From Streptomyces chrestomyceticus JCM 4735 (GTDB lineage Bacteria > Actinomycetota > Actinomycetes > Streptomycetales > Streptomycetaceae): a stretch of 64,000 nt of DNA. Position numbers and translations under genes: made by a program. The DNA lies in the NCBI RefSeq assembly GCF_003865135.1, contig NZ_BHZC01000001.1, positions 1,922,001 through 1,986,000 on the forward strand. The letters are read 5' to 3'. This document shows positions 18,603 through 27,754 of the stretch, in pieces. Every line of letters starts with the position of its first letter. Position 1 is the stretch's first letter. The notes beneath the pieces are model-generated. The model did no database searches and was not told the origin of the DNA. It saw only the letters and a list, made by a program, of their open reading frames with translations.

Positions 18603-19571
18603 TCATGTGCGGTCGCGGGCGCGTACTGGGGCGCAGGGGGCGGCGAGGCGTTTGACTTCGTGCAGGGTGGGGGCGGTGTCGATGCTGAGGATGCCTGGGA
18701 GGGGGCCGAGGTGCTGGTCGATGTAGGTGTACAGGTCGGCGGGGGTGCGGAAGATGCCGTTGGCGACCAGGTTGGCGGGGCCGGTGACGGCGGCGGCGAA
18801 GGCGATGGCGGGGTGGGCGGCCAGGGCCGCGCCGACGCTGCGCAGGTGGGCGGGGGCCACCGTCAGCCAGAGCTGGGCACTCATGTGGTGGCCGAGCAAC
18901 TGGGGTGCGAAGTCGACGAAGAGGTCAAGTGCGCCGCAGTGGCGCAGGCGGTCGAGGTGGCGCTGGATGCTGGAGGGTGAGCGGGCGGCGGCCTTGCTCA
19001 GCGCGGGCAGGGTGGCGCGGCCGTCGCGGGCGAGTTCGGTGAGCAGGGTGCGGTCGGTGGCGTCGAGGTGGAGGGGGGCGGCGAAGCCGGGGGAAGCAGC
19101 CGCGGGTGTGAGGTGGCGGGTGGCGTGCCAAGTGGTGGTGGCGCCCTTGAAGATGTGCAGCATGCAGTGGGCGGTGACGGACACGAGGTTAGGGGTCCGC
19201 GGGACTGCGGTCAGCAGCAGGGCGTTGTGCACGTCCGCGGTGGGGGCGTCGAGGGCGCAGTAGAGGTCGGTGCCGCTGGTGGTGAGGGTGACCCAACTGG
19301 TGTCGGTGCGGCGGGCGAGGCTGTCGGCGAGGGGGTGGGCCGTGTTGGGGGTGCAGCGCAGACGCAGCAGCCAGCGGGTGTGTCCCAGCCGTTGCGGGTT
19401 GGGGCGGCCGGTGATGCGCAGGCCGAGGCGGCGCAGGCGGTGGTAGCGGCGGGCGGCGGTGTGCTCGGAGACGTCCAGGGTGCGGGCGAGGCGGCTGTAG
19501 GGGGCGCGTCCGTCGAGCTGGAGGGCGTGCAGCAGGCGCTGGTCGAGGTCGTCCGGGCTGCCGGAATCCAC
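18603..19571 (-). CDS. Lrp/AsnC-family regulator with two HTH domains
   Basis: 322 aa, about twice a normal Lrp. Two AsnC-type winged HTH units are visible: residues ~8-60 (DLDQRLLHALQLDGRAPYSRLARTLDVSEHTAARRYHRL) and ~170-220 (DATDRTLLTELARDGRATLPALSKAAARSPSSIQRHLDRL), each followed by a RAM-like ligand segment. GTG 19571 is preceded by GGGGGA. It is divergent from the dioxygenase gene and likely regulates it. Confidence 0.85.
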   Translation of the reverse strand: MDSGSPDDLDQRLLHALQLDGRAPYSRLARTLDVSEHTAARRYHRLRRLGLRITGRPNPQRLGHTRWLLRLRCTPNTAHPLADSLARRTDTSWVTLTTSGTDLYCALDAPTADVHNALLLTAVPRTPNLVSVTAHCMLHIFKGATTTWHATRHLTPAAASPGFAAPLHLDATDRTLLTELARDGRATLPALSKAAARSPSSIQRHLDRLRHCGALDLFVDFAPQLLGHHMSAQLWLTVAPAHLRSVGAALAAHPAIAFAAAVTGPANLVANGIFRTPADLYTYIDQHLGPLPGILSIDTAPTLHEVKRLAAPCAPVRARDRT

Positions 19572-19683
19572 CGCGGTCCCCCGTTCCGTTGCCGGTTCCT
19601 GCCGTATCCGAGCGTACGGCTTCGGGCTGTGGAGCCGGCGGCGGAAAGGTGACTGGCAGCGGCCGGAGCGGCCGGCCTTGGAC

Positions 19684-19701
19684 TCCGCACTCCGGTGCGG
19701 A
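19684..19701. promoter_or_regulatory. Inverted repeat upstream of the dioxygenase
   Basis: Perfect TCCGCAC-TCCG-GTGCGGA ending at the ribosome-binding region (AGAAGGGAG) of the dioxygenase gene. It could be an operator for the divergent Lrp-type regulator or a hairpin limiting translation. Confidence 0.5.
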
Positions 19702-19718
19702 GAAGGGAGCAACTCGCC

Positions 19719-20656
19719 ATGCACTGTGCGGCCATTGACGTCATCGATCTCTCCGGGTGGTCCGGCGCGGACCGCGACGCCCGGGAGCGGCTCGCGTCCG
19801 CCGTCGACCGTTCCCTGCAAGCCACCGGATTCCTTCTCGTGCGCGGTCACGGCCTCGACCCGCAACTGCCCGAGCGGCTGCGGGCGGCGGCCCGGACGTT
19901 CTTCGCGCTGCCCGACGGGACCAAGGCCCGCTACGCCCAACAGGACGGCCGGAGCGGGTGGTTCGGCCGCGACCAGGTGACCACGGCGGCGTCCGAGGGC
20001 ACCGTGACCCCGCCCGACCTCAAGGAGTCCTGGGCAGCCGCCTTCGAGACCCGCGGCCGGCTACTGCCCGACCGCTGGCCGGTCCACGTGCCGCTGCTGC
20101 GCCCGTACGTGACGGAGTTCGCCGACCGTATGCGCGCACTGTCCGACACCCTGCTGCAGATCATGGCCACCGCGCTGGGCCGGCCCGAGGACTTCTTCAC
20201 CCGCCACACCACCCACCCGAACGGCAACGTCCTGATCAACTGGTACCCGCCCCGGCACACCACCGGGCCCGCCCGTCCCGGACAGTTCCGCATCGGAGCG
20301 CACACCGACTTCGGGCTCCTGACCCTGCTGGACCGGCAGAACGGCCGAGGCGGGCTACAGGTCCACGACGCCGCGGCCGGCTGGCAGGACGCCCCGTGGC
20401 AGCCGGACACCCTGACGCTCAACATCGGCGACCTGATGCAGCGCTGGAGCGGCGACCGCTGGCACTCCGGCCGCCACCGCGTCCTGCCACCACCCCCGAG
20501 GCCCCGGCCGAGGAACTGACCTCCCTGGCGTACTTCCACGCCTGCGCCCCCGACACCCCGATCACCCCGCTGCCCGTGCCCATCGGACGCCGCCAGTACG
20601 GAACGGTGCGTTCCGGTGACTGGATGCGCGACAAACTGCGGGCCATCAGCCCCTGA
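19719..20656 (+). pseudogene. 2-oxoglutarate/isopenicillin-N-synthase-type dioxygenase, frameshifted
   Basis: Non-haem Fe(II) dioxygenase of the IPNS/2OG superfamily. The first frame (to TGA near 20519) carries DIOX_N (HCAAIDVIDLSGW) and the iron ligands His-x-Asp in GAHTDFG and the distal His in GRHRVL. The conserved C-terminus (LTSLAYFHACAP...GDWMRDKLRA) continues in another frame to 20656. The change falls between ~20485 and 20498, a C-rich run, and equals loss of one base. Either a real frameshift mutation or a sequencing error. Without the shift the protein would be ~312 aa, a normal length. Confidence 0.85.
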
Positions 20657-20670
20657 TGGATGCGGTACGC

Positions 20671-20717
20671 GGGGACGCGTCCCCCGGCGAAGAGCCTTTG
20701 ACGGCCCTCAGGGCCGT
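20671..20717. terminator. Convergent stem-loops between dioxygenase and allantoinase
   Basis: Two perfect dyads: GGGGACGCGTCCCC (20671-20684) and ACGGCCC-TCA-GGGCCGT (20701-20717). The second spans the allantoinase stop codon. Probable bidirectional termination zone. Confidence 0.5.
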
Positions 20718-22042
20718 TCCAGCAGCTCACCCGTGGGCTCGGACAGCGTGCCGCCGTCGTTGATCCGCCGGCCGCGCAGCCATGTGGACCGTACGACGCC
20801 GTGCAGGGTGCGCCCGGCGTAGGCGGTGATCTTGTTGCGGTGCTGGAGGCCGGCCGGGTCGACGGTGAAAGCGGCGTCCGGGTCGAGTACCGCGAAGTCC
20901 GCGTCGCGGCCGGGCTCGATGGCGCCCTTGCGGTGCAGGCCGACCAGTGCGGCCGGGGCGGTGGCCATCCAGCGGGCGACGTCGTCGAGGGTGTGGCCGC
21001 GCTCGCGGGCGGCGGTCCAGATGGCGGGGAGGCCGAGCTGGAGGGAGGAGATGCCGCCCCAGGCGTCGCCGAAGTCGGGGGTCTTCAGGCCGGCGGTGGA
21101 GGGAGAGTGGTCGGAGACGACGCAGTCGATCGTGCCGTCGGCGAGGCCCTGCCAGAGGGCGTCCTGGTTGGCGGCCTCGCGGATCGGCGGGCAGCACTTG
21201 AACTCGGTGGCGCCGTCCGGGATCTCCTCGGCGGTCAGGGTGAGGAAGTGCGGGCAGGTCTCGACGGTGATCCGGACGCCCTCGGCGCGGGCGTCGGCGA
21301 TCAGCGGCAGGGCGTCCGAGGAGGACAGGTGCAGGATGTGCACCCGCGCGCGGAGCCGCCGGGCGAGCGCGATCAGTCCGGCGATCGCGTCGTTCTCGGA
21401 GACCCGGGGGCGGGAGGCGAGGAAGTCGGCGTACCTGGGGCCGTGCGGCTGCGGCGCGGCCTCCAGGTGGACCGGGTCCTCGGCGTGCACGATGAGCAGG
21501 CCGCCGAAACCGGCGATCTCGCCGAGCGCGGCGGCAAGCTGTTCCTGGTCCAGTTGCGGGAACTCGTCCACGCCGGACGGGGACAGGAAGCACTTGAAGC
21601 CGAAGACGCCGGCGTCGTGCAGCGGCCGCAGGTCCTTGACGTTGCCGGGTACGGCGCCGCCCCAGAAGCCGACGTCGATGTGCGCCTTGGAGCGCGCGAC
21701 CTCGCGCTTGGTGTGCAGGTTCGCCTCGGTGGTGGTGGGCGGCAGGCTGTTGAGGGGCATGTCGACGAGGGTGGTGATGCCGCCGGCCGCGGCCGCGCGG
21801 GTGGCGGTCCAGAAGCCTTCCCACTCGGTGCGGCCGGGGTCGTTCACGTGGACGTGGGTGTCGACGAGGCCGGGCAGCAGCACGTCGTCGCCGAAGTCCT
21901 CGACCCGCGCCCCGGCCGGTGCGGGGGCGTCGTGCGGGAGCAGCTCCGCGATCTTCCCGTCCCGGACGGTGACGGTCGCCGCGCGGGTCCCCTGCGGGGT
22001 GACGACGCGTGTGGAGCGCAGCACCAGATCGATCTCGGACAC
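20708..22042 (-). CDS. allB: Allantoinase
   Basis: Cyclic amidohydrolase opening allantoin to allantoate in purine catabolism. 444 aa with the binuclear-metal signature: HxH in [17 protein letters not shown], the carboxylated Lys in [16 protein letters not shown], His in [10 protein letters not shown], and Asp in VSDHSPS. These distinguish AllB from dihydropyrimidinases. GTG 22042 is preceded by GGAGGGGA. Divergent from an IclR regulator, with two palindromes upstream of its start. In S. coelicolor the corresponding gene is beside allantoicase, as far as I recall; here the next gene is the broken dioxygenase. Confidence 0.95.
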   Translation of the reverse strand: MSEIDLVLRSTRVVTPQGTRAATVTVRDGKIAELLPHDAPAPAGARVEDFGDDVLLPGLVDTHVHVNDPGRTEWEGFWTATRAAAAGGITTLVDMPLNSLPPTTTEANLHTKREVARSKAHIDVGFWGGAVPGNVKDLRPLHDAGVFGFKCFLSPSGVDEFPQLDQEQLAAALGEIAGFGGLLIVHAEDPVHLEAAPQPHGPRYADFLASRPRVSENDAIAGLIALARRLRARVHILHLSSSDALPLIADARAEGVRITVETCPHFLTLTAEEIPDGATEFKCCPPIREAANQDALWQGLADGTIDCVVSDHSPSTAGLKTPDFGDAWGGISSLQLGLPAIWTAARERGHTLDDVARWMATAPAALVGLHRKGAIEPGRDADFAVLDPDAAFTVDPAGLQHRNKITAYAGRTLHGVVRSTWLRGRRINDGGTLSEPTGELLERP

Positions 22043-22073
22043 CCGGTCCCCTCCTCGTGCGGTCCCCGTGGGC

Positions 22074-22104
22074 TTCCGCACCACGGAATTCAACTTTCTG
22101 TTGA
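22074..22104 (-). promoter_or_regulatory. Adjacent dual operators upstream of allB
   Basis: TTCCGCACCACGGAA (22074-22088) and TCAACTTTCTGTTGA (22090-22104) are both perfect 5-5-5 palindromes, one base apart, 32-62 bp upstream of the allantoinase start. Both types recur upstream of malate synthase, and one or the other recurs at the urate, hyi and catalase promoters. The TTCCG type is plausible for an IclR-family regulator such as AllR (inference). Confidence 0.75.
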
Positions 22105-22502
22105 AGGAGTCTTCCTCCGGCGCCTTGCCCCGTCAAGACCCTCCCGGAGGTGGGCCGGTGGCACAGATTGCGCCGGACGGGAGGAGCGGCGGGGACGGGT
22201 TCCTGGCGCGATCATGCGCCGGGGCGGGCACTTGGAGGATTCCATGGAATGGATACGGAATTTCGGGCAGCGGAATGTTCTTTCAGTCACTGGTCCGGGC
22301 CGGGGCGGGCGGGTAGCACCCGGGCGCGGCCCGAGTGCAGGCCGGGCGCGGGCCGGGGACGGGCCCTGACCGGCGGGAACGAGTGTGCGACAGACCGTGT
22401 GTCCGCCGGAGGGGACCGGTAGGCTGCTCCGGGTCGGTCGCGGCACCCGTACACCCAGCCCTGCGCCGAGTCCGCCACCACCTGCCCCGAAAGGAACGCG
22501 TC
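22105..22502 (+). other. Long intergenic region between allB and allR with a possible 41-aa frame
   Basis: About 400 bp without an assigned gene. It holds the palindrome ATTCCATGGAAT (22239-22250), three GGAAT repeats, and an ATG at 22244 with GGAGG at ideal spacing that opens a 41-codon frame (MEWIRNFGQRNVLSV..., to ~22369). Its second half is Gly/Arg-rich like random GC-rich sequence, so it is only a candidate small ORF. TAGGCT at ~22427 may be the allR -10. Confidence 0.35.
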
Positions 22503-23300
22503 GTGCCGCCGTCCAGCGCCAGCACTTCCGCCGCCAAACCCGCAGCCGCCGGCGGTGGCGTCCAGTCCCTTGAGCGCGCCTTCGACCTGCTGGAGCGGAT
22601 GGCCGACGCCGGTGGCGAGGTCGGTCTGAGCGAGCTGTCGACGAGCAGCGGACTGCCGTTGCCCACCATCCACCGGCTCATGCGCACCCTCGTGGCCTGC
22701 GGGTACGTCCGCCAGCAGCCGAACCGCCGGTACGCGCTCGGCCCCCGGCTGATCCGCCTCGGCGAGAGCGCCTCGCGCCTCCTCGGCACCTGGGCCCGGC
22801 CCTACCTGGCGCGCGCGGTCGAGGAGACCGGCGAGACCGCGAACATGGCGCTGCTGGACGGCGACGAGATCGTGTACGTGGCGCAGGTGCCGTCCCGGCA
22901 CGCGGTGCGGATGTTCACCGAGGTCGGCCGGCGGGTGCTGCCGCACTCCACGGGCGTGGGCAAGGCGCTGCTGGCGGGCCACCCGCCGGAGGAGGTGCGC
23001 GCGCTGCTCGGCCGTACGGGCATGCCGGCCGCGACCGAGAAGACCATCACCGACCCGGACCGCTTCCTGGACGCCCTCGAAGAGGTCCGCCGGCTCGGGT
23101 ACGCGATGGACGACAACGAGCAGGAGATCGGCGTCCGCTGCATCGCGGTGCCGGTGCCGGACTCCCCCACCGCGGCGGCCATCTCCATCTCCGGCCCGAC
23201 CGGCCGGGTGACCGAGGCATCGATCGACAAGATCGTGCCGGTGCTCCAGGAGATCGCGGCCGAACTCTCCGTGGCGCTGGCCAACCAGAACCCGGCGTGA
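22503..23300 (+). CDS. allR: IclR-family regulator of allantoin/glyoxylate metabolism
   Basis: 265 aa. IclR winged HTH at ~20-80 (VQSLERAFDLLERMADAGGEVGLSELSTSSGLPLPTIHRLMRTLVACGYV) and the effector domain at ~95-260 (LPHSTGVGKALLAG, DDNEQEIGVRCIAVPV), the fold that binds glyoxylate or allantoin-related ligands in AllR/IclR. GTG 22503 has AAAGGAA upstream. Its position next to allantoinase and near malate synthase matches the S. coelicolor AllR locus. It is the best candidate to bind the TTCCG-N5-CGGAA boxes. Confidence 0.9.
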   Translation: MPPSSASTSAAKPAAAGGGVQSLERAFDLLERMADAGGEVGLSELSTSSGLPLPTIHRLMRTLVACGYVRQQPNRRYALGPRLIRLGESASRLLGTWARPYLARAVEETGETANMALLDGDEIVYVAQVPSRHAVRMFTEVGRRVLPHSTGVGKALLAGHPPEEVRALLGRTGMPAATEKTITDPDRFLDALEEVRRLGYAMDDNEQEIGVRCIAVPVPDSPTAAAISISGPTGRVTEASIDKIVPVLQEIAAELSVALANQNPA

Positions 23301-23359
23301 CGCCGCGGCCCCGGCCGGGGCGCGGTGCGGGCCGTACGCCCCCGCGCTCCGGCCGGGGT

Positions 23360-23677
23360 TCAGAATTGGCGCGGCGCCTCCCCGTACATACCGATCAGGT
23401 CGCGTACGTCCGCGAGGGCGGGTGCCAGCGCGGACACCGAGCCGACCGCTCCCGCGATCAGCAGCAGGGAACGGCGCAGCCGGGGCACCTCGGGGTCACC
23501 GGCGCTCACCAGGGCGTGCAGCGCGGCCAGTTCGTCGTCGGCGGCCGTACGGTCGGGCAACTCCGCCGGGTGGAGGGCCAGTTCACGGCGCAACCGGGCC
23601 ACCGCCCCGCACAGGGCGACGGCCCGTGGGTCGTCCCCGGCTCCTGCGACTCGCCTGTGCTTCTGCCTCTGCTCCAC
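23360..23677 (-). CDS. Small conserved actinomycete protein (DUF5955-like)
   Basis: About 105 aa, helical. The N-terminus is basic (VEQRQKHRRVAGAGDD), followed by Leu-rich helices (ALCGAVARLRRELAL, ELAALHALV) and a C-terminal amphipathic region. It resembles a small family found between allR and malate synthase in streptomycetes, which I recall as DUF5955 but cannot confirm. Convergent with allR; GC-rich self-complementary sequence between them (23310-23350) may terminate both. Confidence 0.6.
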   Translation of the reverse strand: MEQRQKHRRVAGAGDDPRAVALCGAVARLRRELALHPAELPDRTAADDELAALHALVSAGDPEVPRLRRSLLLIAGAVGSVSALAPALADVRDLIGMYGEAPRQF

Positions 23678-23945
23678 AACGACGGTACCCTCCACGGCCG
23701 TTGGCCCCGCTCCACGACGCGGGCCAGTTAACGCCACCCTGCGCGGTCCGCGCCATACGGAGAGCGAAATCAGGATCACCGAATTCCGGTGCGCACCGGC
23801 GGCCGCCGTGCGGTACCGTTCTCGGCCCGCCCCGCTCCCCGCCGCCACGACCGGCCCCGCTCCCGCGCCACGCCGACCTCGCTCCCGCCGTCCCGGCCCG
23901 CCCCGTACCGCCCCTCAGGCCCCGGCCATGAGGTAAGCAGGCCCC

Positions 23946-24608
23946 ATGGCACACATCTCATCCCCCGCCCCGGACGCCCCACCCGTACGCCGCCCGGTCG
24001 CCGGGCTGCTGCTCGCCGCGGGCGGCGGGCGACGGCTGGGCGGCCGGCCCAAGGCCCTGCTGGATTTCCGCGGGCGGCCCCTGGTCGAGAACGCGGCCCG
24101 GGTCCTGCGGGAGGGCGGCTGCGGCCCGGTGCACATCGTCCTGGGCGCGGCGGCCGGAGCGGTACGGGAGCGGGCCGACCTCGCGGCGTACGAGACGGCC
24201 GAGAACCCGGACTGGGCCCAGGGCATGGGGTCCTCACTGCGCGTGGGGCTCGCCGCCCTGGCGGGCTCCGGGGTGGGCGCCGCGCTGGTCTCGCTGGTGG
24301 ACCAGCCGGGCATCGGCGCGGCGGCGGTGGCGCGGGTGATCGCCGCGTACGAGGGCGGGGCCGGGCTGGTGGCGGCCGCGTACGGCGGGAAGCGCGGGCA
24401 TCCGGTGCTGTTCGCGGCGGACCGGTGGGCGGCGGTCGCGGCCGGCGCCTCGGGTGACCGAGGGGCCCGTGCGTACCTGGAGGAGCATGCGGCCACCCTC
24501 ACCCTGGTCGAGTGCGCGGACGTGGCCGAGCCGTACGACATCGACACGCCGCGGGACCTGTTCCGCCTGGCGTCACCGGGCGCGCCCCGGGCAGGCGAGG
24601 GACAGTGA
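23946..24608 (+). CDS. MocA/MobA-like nucleotidyltransferase
   Basis: 220 aa with the NTP-transferase signature LLLAAGGGRRLGGRPKALLDFRGRPLVENA at ~18-47 and the metal-binding SLVDQPGI. The closest functional group is MocA, which attaches CMP to molybdopterin for the xanthine dehydrogenase family. No xanthine dehydrogenase is in the window, but position between allantoinase/AllR and malate synthase suggests it matures a purine hydroxylase encoded elsewhere (inference). ATG 23946 is the only sensible start. Confidence 0.85.
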   Translation: MAHISSPAPDAPPVRRPVAGLLLAAGGGRRLGGRPKALLDFRGRPLVENAARVLREGGCGPVHIVLGAAAGAVRERADLAAYETAENPDWAQGMGSSLRVGLAALAGSGVGAALVSLVDQPGIGAAAVARVIAAYEGGAGLVAAAYGGKRGHPVLFAADRWAAVAAGASGDRGARAYLEEHAATLTLVECADVAEPYDIDTPRDLFRLASPGAPRAGEGQ

Positions 24609-24667
24609 CCGCGGTGGCACTCCGAGCCATCCGGTCCCCGCTTCTGTCGACGGAGAGAATCTCGACG

Positions 24668-24699
24668 TCAACAAACCATTGAAGTTCCGCGATAAGGAA
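24668..24699 (+). promoter_or_regulatory. Dual operators upstream of malate synthase
   Basis: TCAACAAACCATTGA (24668-24682) and TTCCGCGATAAGGAA (24685-24699) each match their palindromic consensus with one mismatch and lie two bases apart, 135 bp before the gene. The same pair, in the same order relative to the gene on the other strand, precedes allB. Confidence 0.7.
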
Positions 24700-24833
24700 A
24701 CTACTCTCCACTGGTCAGAAGCGCCCTGCACCCGAACGGCGCCCGCCACCGTCGGCCGCGGCCCGCGGCACCCCGTGCCGCGCACCCGCCCCGGCGGCCG
24801 CCCGGGCACCGCCGCCGAATGGAGTGACAGCTC

Positions 24834-26462
24834 ATGTCCGCACCAGCGCCGTCCCCGCTGGCCGTCGTCGATGTCGGCCCCGGCAAGGCCCCCGCCCGCC
24901 AGGACGAGATCCTCACGGAGGCCGCACTGGCCTTCGTCGCCGAACTCCACCGCCGGTTCACCCCGCGCCGCGACGAACTGCTCGCCCGCCGCGACGCGCG
25001 CCGCGCCGAGATCGCCCGCACCAGCAGCCTCGACTTCCTGCCGGAGACCGCCCGCATCCGCGAGGACGAGAGCTGGCGCGTCGCCCCGGCGCCCGCCGCG
25101 CTGAACGACCGCCGGGTGGAGATCACCGGCCCCACCGACCGCAAGATGACCATCAACGCGCTCAACTCCGGCGCGAAGGTCTGGCTCGCCGACTTCGAGG
25201 ACGCCTCCGCCCCCACCTGGGCGAACGTCATCGGCGGCCAGGTGAACCTGATCGACGCCTACGAGCGCCGGATCGACTTCACCGACCCGGGGAGCGGCAA
25301 GTCCTACGCCCTGAAGCCCGCCGAGGAGCTGGCGACCGTCGTCGTCCGCCCGCGCGGCTGGCACCTCGACGAGCGCCACCTCCAGCTCGACGGCACCCCG
25401 GTCCCCGGCGCCCTGGTCGACTTCGGCCTGTACTTCTTCCACAACGCCCAGCGCCTGCTGGACCTCGGCAAGGGCCCGTACTTCTACCTGCCGAAGACCG
25501 AGTCGCACCTGGAGGCCCGCCTCTGGAACGACATCTTCGTCTTCGCGCAGGACTACGTCGGCATCGCGCAGGGCACCGTCCGCGCCACGGTCCTCATCGA
25601 GACCATCACCGCCGCGTACGAGATGGAGGAGATCCTCTACGAGCTGCGCGACCACGCCTCGGGCCTGAACGCCGGCCGCTGGGACTACCTGTTCTCCATC
25701 GTGAAGAACTTCCGCGACGGCGGCGAGAAGTTCGTGCTGCCGGACCGCAACGCGGTCACCATGACCGCGCCGTTCATGCGCGCGTACACCGAACTCCTCG
25801 TCCGCACCTGCCACAAGCGCGGCGCGCACGCGATCGGCGGCATGGCCGCGTTCATCCCCAACCGCCGTGACCCCGAGGCCAACGAGACCGCGCTGGCCAA
25901 GGTCCGCGCCGACAAGGACCGGGAGGCCGGCGACGGCTTCGACGGCTCCTGGGTCGCCCACCCCGACCTGGTGCCGGTCGCCCGCGCCTCCTTCGACGCG
26001 GTGCTCGGCGACCGGCCGCACCAGAAGGACCGGCTGCGCGAGGACGTCAGGGTCTCGGCCGCCGACCTCATCGCCGTCGACTCCCTGGACGCCAAACCCA
26101 CCTACCAGGGCCTGGTGGACGCGGTCCGGGTCGGCACCCGCTACATCGAGGCATGGCTGCGCGGTCTCGGCGCGGTCGCCATCTTCGGCCTGATGGAGGA
26201 CGCGGCCACCGCCGAGATCTCCCGGTCGCAGATCTGGCAGTGGGTGGACGCGGGCGTCGTGTTCGAGAACGGCGAGAAGGCCACCGCGGGCCTGGTCCGC
26301 AAGATCGCCGACGAGGAACTGGCCGCCATCCGCGCGGAGATCGGCGACGAGGCCTTCACCGCCGGCACCTGGCAGCAGGCCCACGACCTCCTCCTGAAGG
26401 TCGCCCTGGACACCGACTACGCCGCGTTCCTGACCCTGCCGGCGTACGAGCTGCTGGACTGA
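24834..26462 (+). CDS. aceB: Malate synthase A
   Basis: 542 aa, condenses glyoxylate with acetyl-CoA to malate; here it disposes of glyoxylate from allantoin as well as from the glyoxylate shunt. Family landmarks: [13 protein letters not shown], the binding motif [26 protein letters not shown] (catalytic Arg region), [21 protein letters not shown] (metal-binding Glu), [14 protein letters not shown], and the C-terminal catalytic Asp region [18 protein letters not shown]. Length is that of isoform A. GGAG precedes ATG 24834. Two candidate operators lie 135 bp upstream. Confidence 0.97.
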   Translation: MSAPAPSPLAVVDVGPGKAPARQDEILTEAALAFVAELHRRFTPRRDELLARRDARRAEIARTSSLDFLPETARIREDESWRVAPAPAALNDRRVEITGPTDRKMTINALNSGAKVWLADFEDASAPTWANVIGGQVNLIDAYERRIDFTDPGSGKSYALKPAEELATVVVRPRGWHLDERHLQLDGTPVPGALVDFGLYFFHNAQRLLDLGKGPYFYLPKTESHLEARLWNDIFVFAQDYVGIAQGTVRATVLIETITAAYEMEEILYELRDHASGLNAGRWDYLFSIVKNFRDGGEKFVLPDRNAVTMTAPFMRAYTELLVRTCHKRGAHAIGGMAAFIPNRRDPEANETALAKVRADKDREAGDGFDGSWVAHPDLVPVARASFDAVLGDRPHQKDRLREDVRVSAADLIAVDSLDAKPTYQGLVDAVRVGTRYIEAWLRGLGAVAIFGLMEDAATAEISRSQIWQWVDAGVVFENGEKATAGLVRKIADEELAAIRAEIGDEAFTAGTWQQAHDLLLKVALDTDYAAFLTLPAYELLD

Positions 26463-26550
26463 CCGGCCCGGGTCGCCCCACGGGCCGCCACCCTGACCAG
26501 CCGTCACCGGGCCGAGGAGCCCGTGCCACCCGCACGAACCCCTCGACCCG

Positions 26551-26569
26551 GTACGGTTAGGCTGCCCTT
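26551..26569 (+). promoter_or_regulatory. Iron-box-like element
   Basis: The 19 bp starting TACGGTTAGGCTGCC match the actinobacterial DmdR/DtxR iron box (TTAGGTTAGGCTAACCTAA) at 14 of 19 positions, with a GGTTAGG/CCTTACC near-dyad. It is 22 bp upstream of the VOC gene start. Confidence 0.4.
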
Positions 26570-26590
26570 ACCTACTTGGGGAGGGTGTCC

Positions 26591-27376
26591 ATGACCGCGA
26601 CTCAGCCGATCCGTACCCCGGATCTCCGCCCGGTCGAAGCGCCGCGCTTCGACCATCTGCTGCACTGCGTGCCGGACGTGGCCGCCGCCGTGCGGGACTA
26701 CACGGCGGCCGGGCTGCCCGCGCACACCAATCCGGTGCACGAGGGCTTTCAGAACGGTGCCTGGCGGCTGGACGACCGGTACGTCGAAATCCTCACCGTC
26801 GTGGACCCGGAGACGTACGCGCTCTCCGCGTTCGGCCGGGCGACGGCGCAGTGGCAGGCCCGGATCGACGCGCTCCTGGCGGCCGGCGGCGGGCCGTTGA
26901 ACTTCGCGGTGCACGTCGCGGACTCCGCCGCCACGGCCGAGCGGCTGCGCCGCGCGGGCCACGGCACCGATGTGCACGACTTCTCCTTCCTGGAGGGGCG
27001 GGTCACCTTCCAGGAGGTGATGCTGACGGGCTCCGGCGTGCCGCCCTGGGCCCCGTTCTTCATCACCGTCCGCGCCGACCCCGCGCTCCGCCGCGAGCAC
27101 GAGGCGTCCGGCCGCGTCGACCGCGGCGCCTTCGACCTCGCCGGGTTCCTCGTCGAGACGCCCGACCCGCACGGCGCCGCCGCCTGGCTCGGCGCGCTCA
27201 CCGGCGTCCCGGTGGACGCGGGCGGCACCGTCGTACCGCTCGAAGGCGGCCGGGTGCACTTCGCCGCCGGGCCCGCCGACCGCATCACCACCCTGCTGCT
27301 GGCCGGGGACCGGCCGCCGCACACCGAGATCGCCGGGCTGCGGGTGCGCGGAGCGGAGGCCCCGCCGTCGCCGTGA
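26591..27376 (+). CDS. VOC-family (glyoxalase-like) protein
   Basis: 261 aa, Glyoxalase_3-like fold with two betaalphabetabetabeta modules: residues ~18-130 (FDHLLHCVPDVAAAVRDYTAAGL, NGAWRLDDRYVEILTVVD) and ~170-250. The His of FDHLLHCV and Glu of YVEIL are in the usual metal-ligand positions. GGGGAGG lies 6 nt before ATG 26591. Substrate unknown. An iron-box-like site in the promoter suggests iron-responsive expression (inference). Confidence 0.8.
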   Translation: MTATQPIRTPDLRPVEAPRFDHLLHCVPDVAAAVRDYTAAGLPAHTNPVHEGFQNGAWRLDDRYVEILTVVDPETYALSAFGRATAQWQARIDALLAAGGGPLNFAVHVADSAATAERLRRAGHGTDVHDFSFLEGRVTFQEVMLTGSGVPPWAPFFITVRADPALRREHEASGRVDRGAFDLAGFLVETPDPHGAAAWLGALTGVPVDAGGTVVPLEGGRVHFAAGPADRITTLLLAGDRPPHTEIAGLRVRGAEAPPSP

Positions 27377-27470
27377 CCCGGAATCCGGCGGCGGTCGGGC
27401 CACCGTACGGGCGGGCCACGTGAGAGGGTGGGGGCTCGGCTCCATTCCTGCTCACCCTTGTCGAGGCAGT

Positions 27471-27734
27471 ATGCGTGTCACCATCGCCGGCGTCTTCTTC
27501 TACCTTCAGGCGATCGAGGTGGAGCAGAAGATGAACGCGGTCGAACCGGAGCCCATCCACGGTGACTCCGTGGTCGTCGGTTCCGTCGCCTATCCCGTCA
27601 AGCAGGTCGGCCGTATCGTCACCGGCCAGGACCCGCGGGACTTCAGCGCCGGGGAGATGGTGCGGGCGCTGCGCCGGCTCGGCTTCACCTGCAAGCCGCG
27701 GCCCGCGTCACCGGAGCCGACCGCTCTCCTGTGA
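27471..27734 (+). CDS. Small conserved protein of unknown function
   Basis: 87 aa, no signal peptide. It begins with a hydrophobic strand (RVTIAGVFFYLQAIEVEQ), then GDSVVVGSVAYPVKQVGRIVTGQDPRDFSAGEMVRALRRLGF, which looks like a beta-rich fold followed by a helix. GAGG lies 4 nt before the ATG. I recall similar streptomycete hypotheticals but no function. It stands alone between the VOC gene and the convergent YfcC-type transporter. Confidence 0.7.
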   Translation: MRVTIAGVFFYLQAIEVEQKMNAVEPEPIHGDSVVVGSVAYPVKQVGRIVTGQDPRDFSAGEMVRALRRLGFTCKPRPASPEPTALL

Positions 27735-27754
27735 CGCGCGGCCGTCCGGCCGGC

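Noticed and set aside
24573..26507. A 644-codon open frame antisense to malate synthase
   Set aside because: It is the complementary-strand shadow of a strongly conserved malate synthase; composition is repetitive Val/Gly/Asp and it has no domain.
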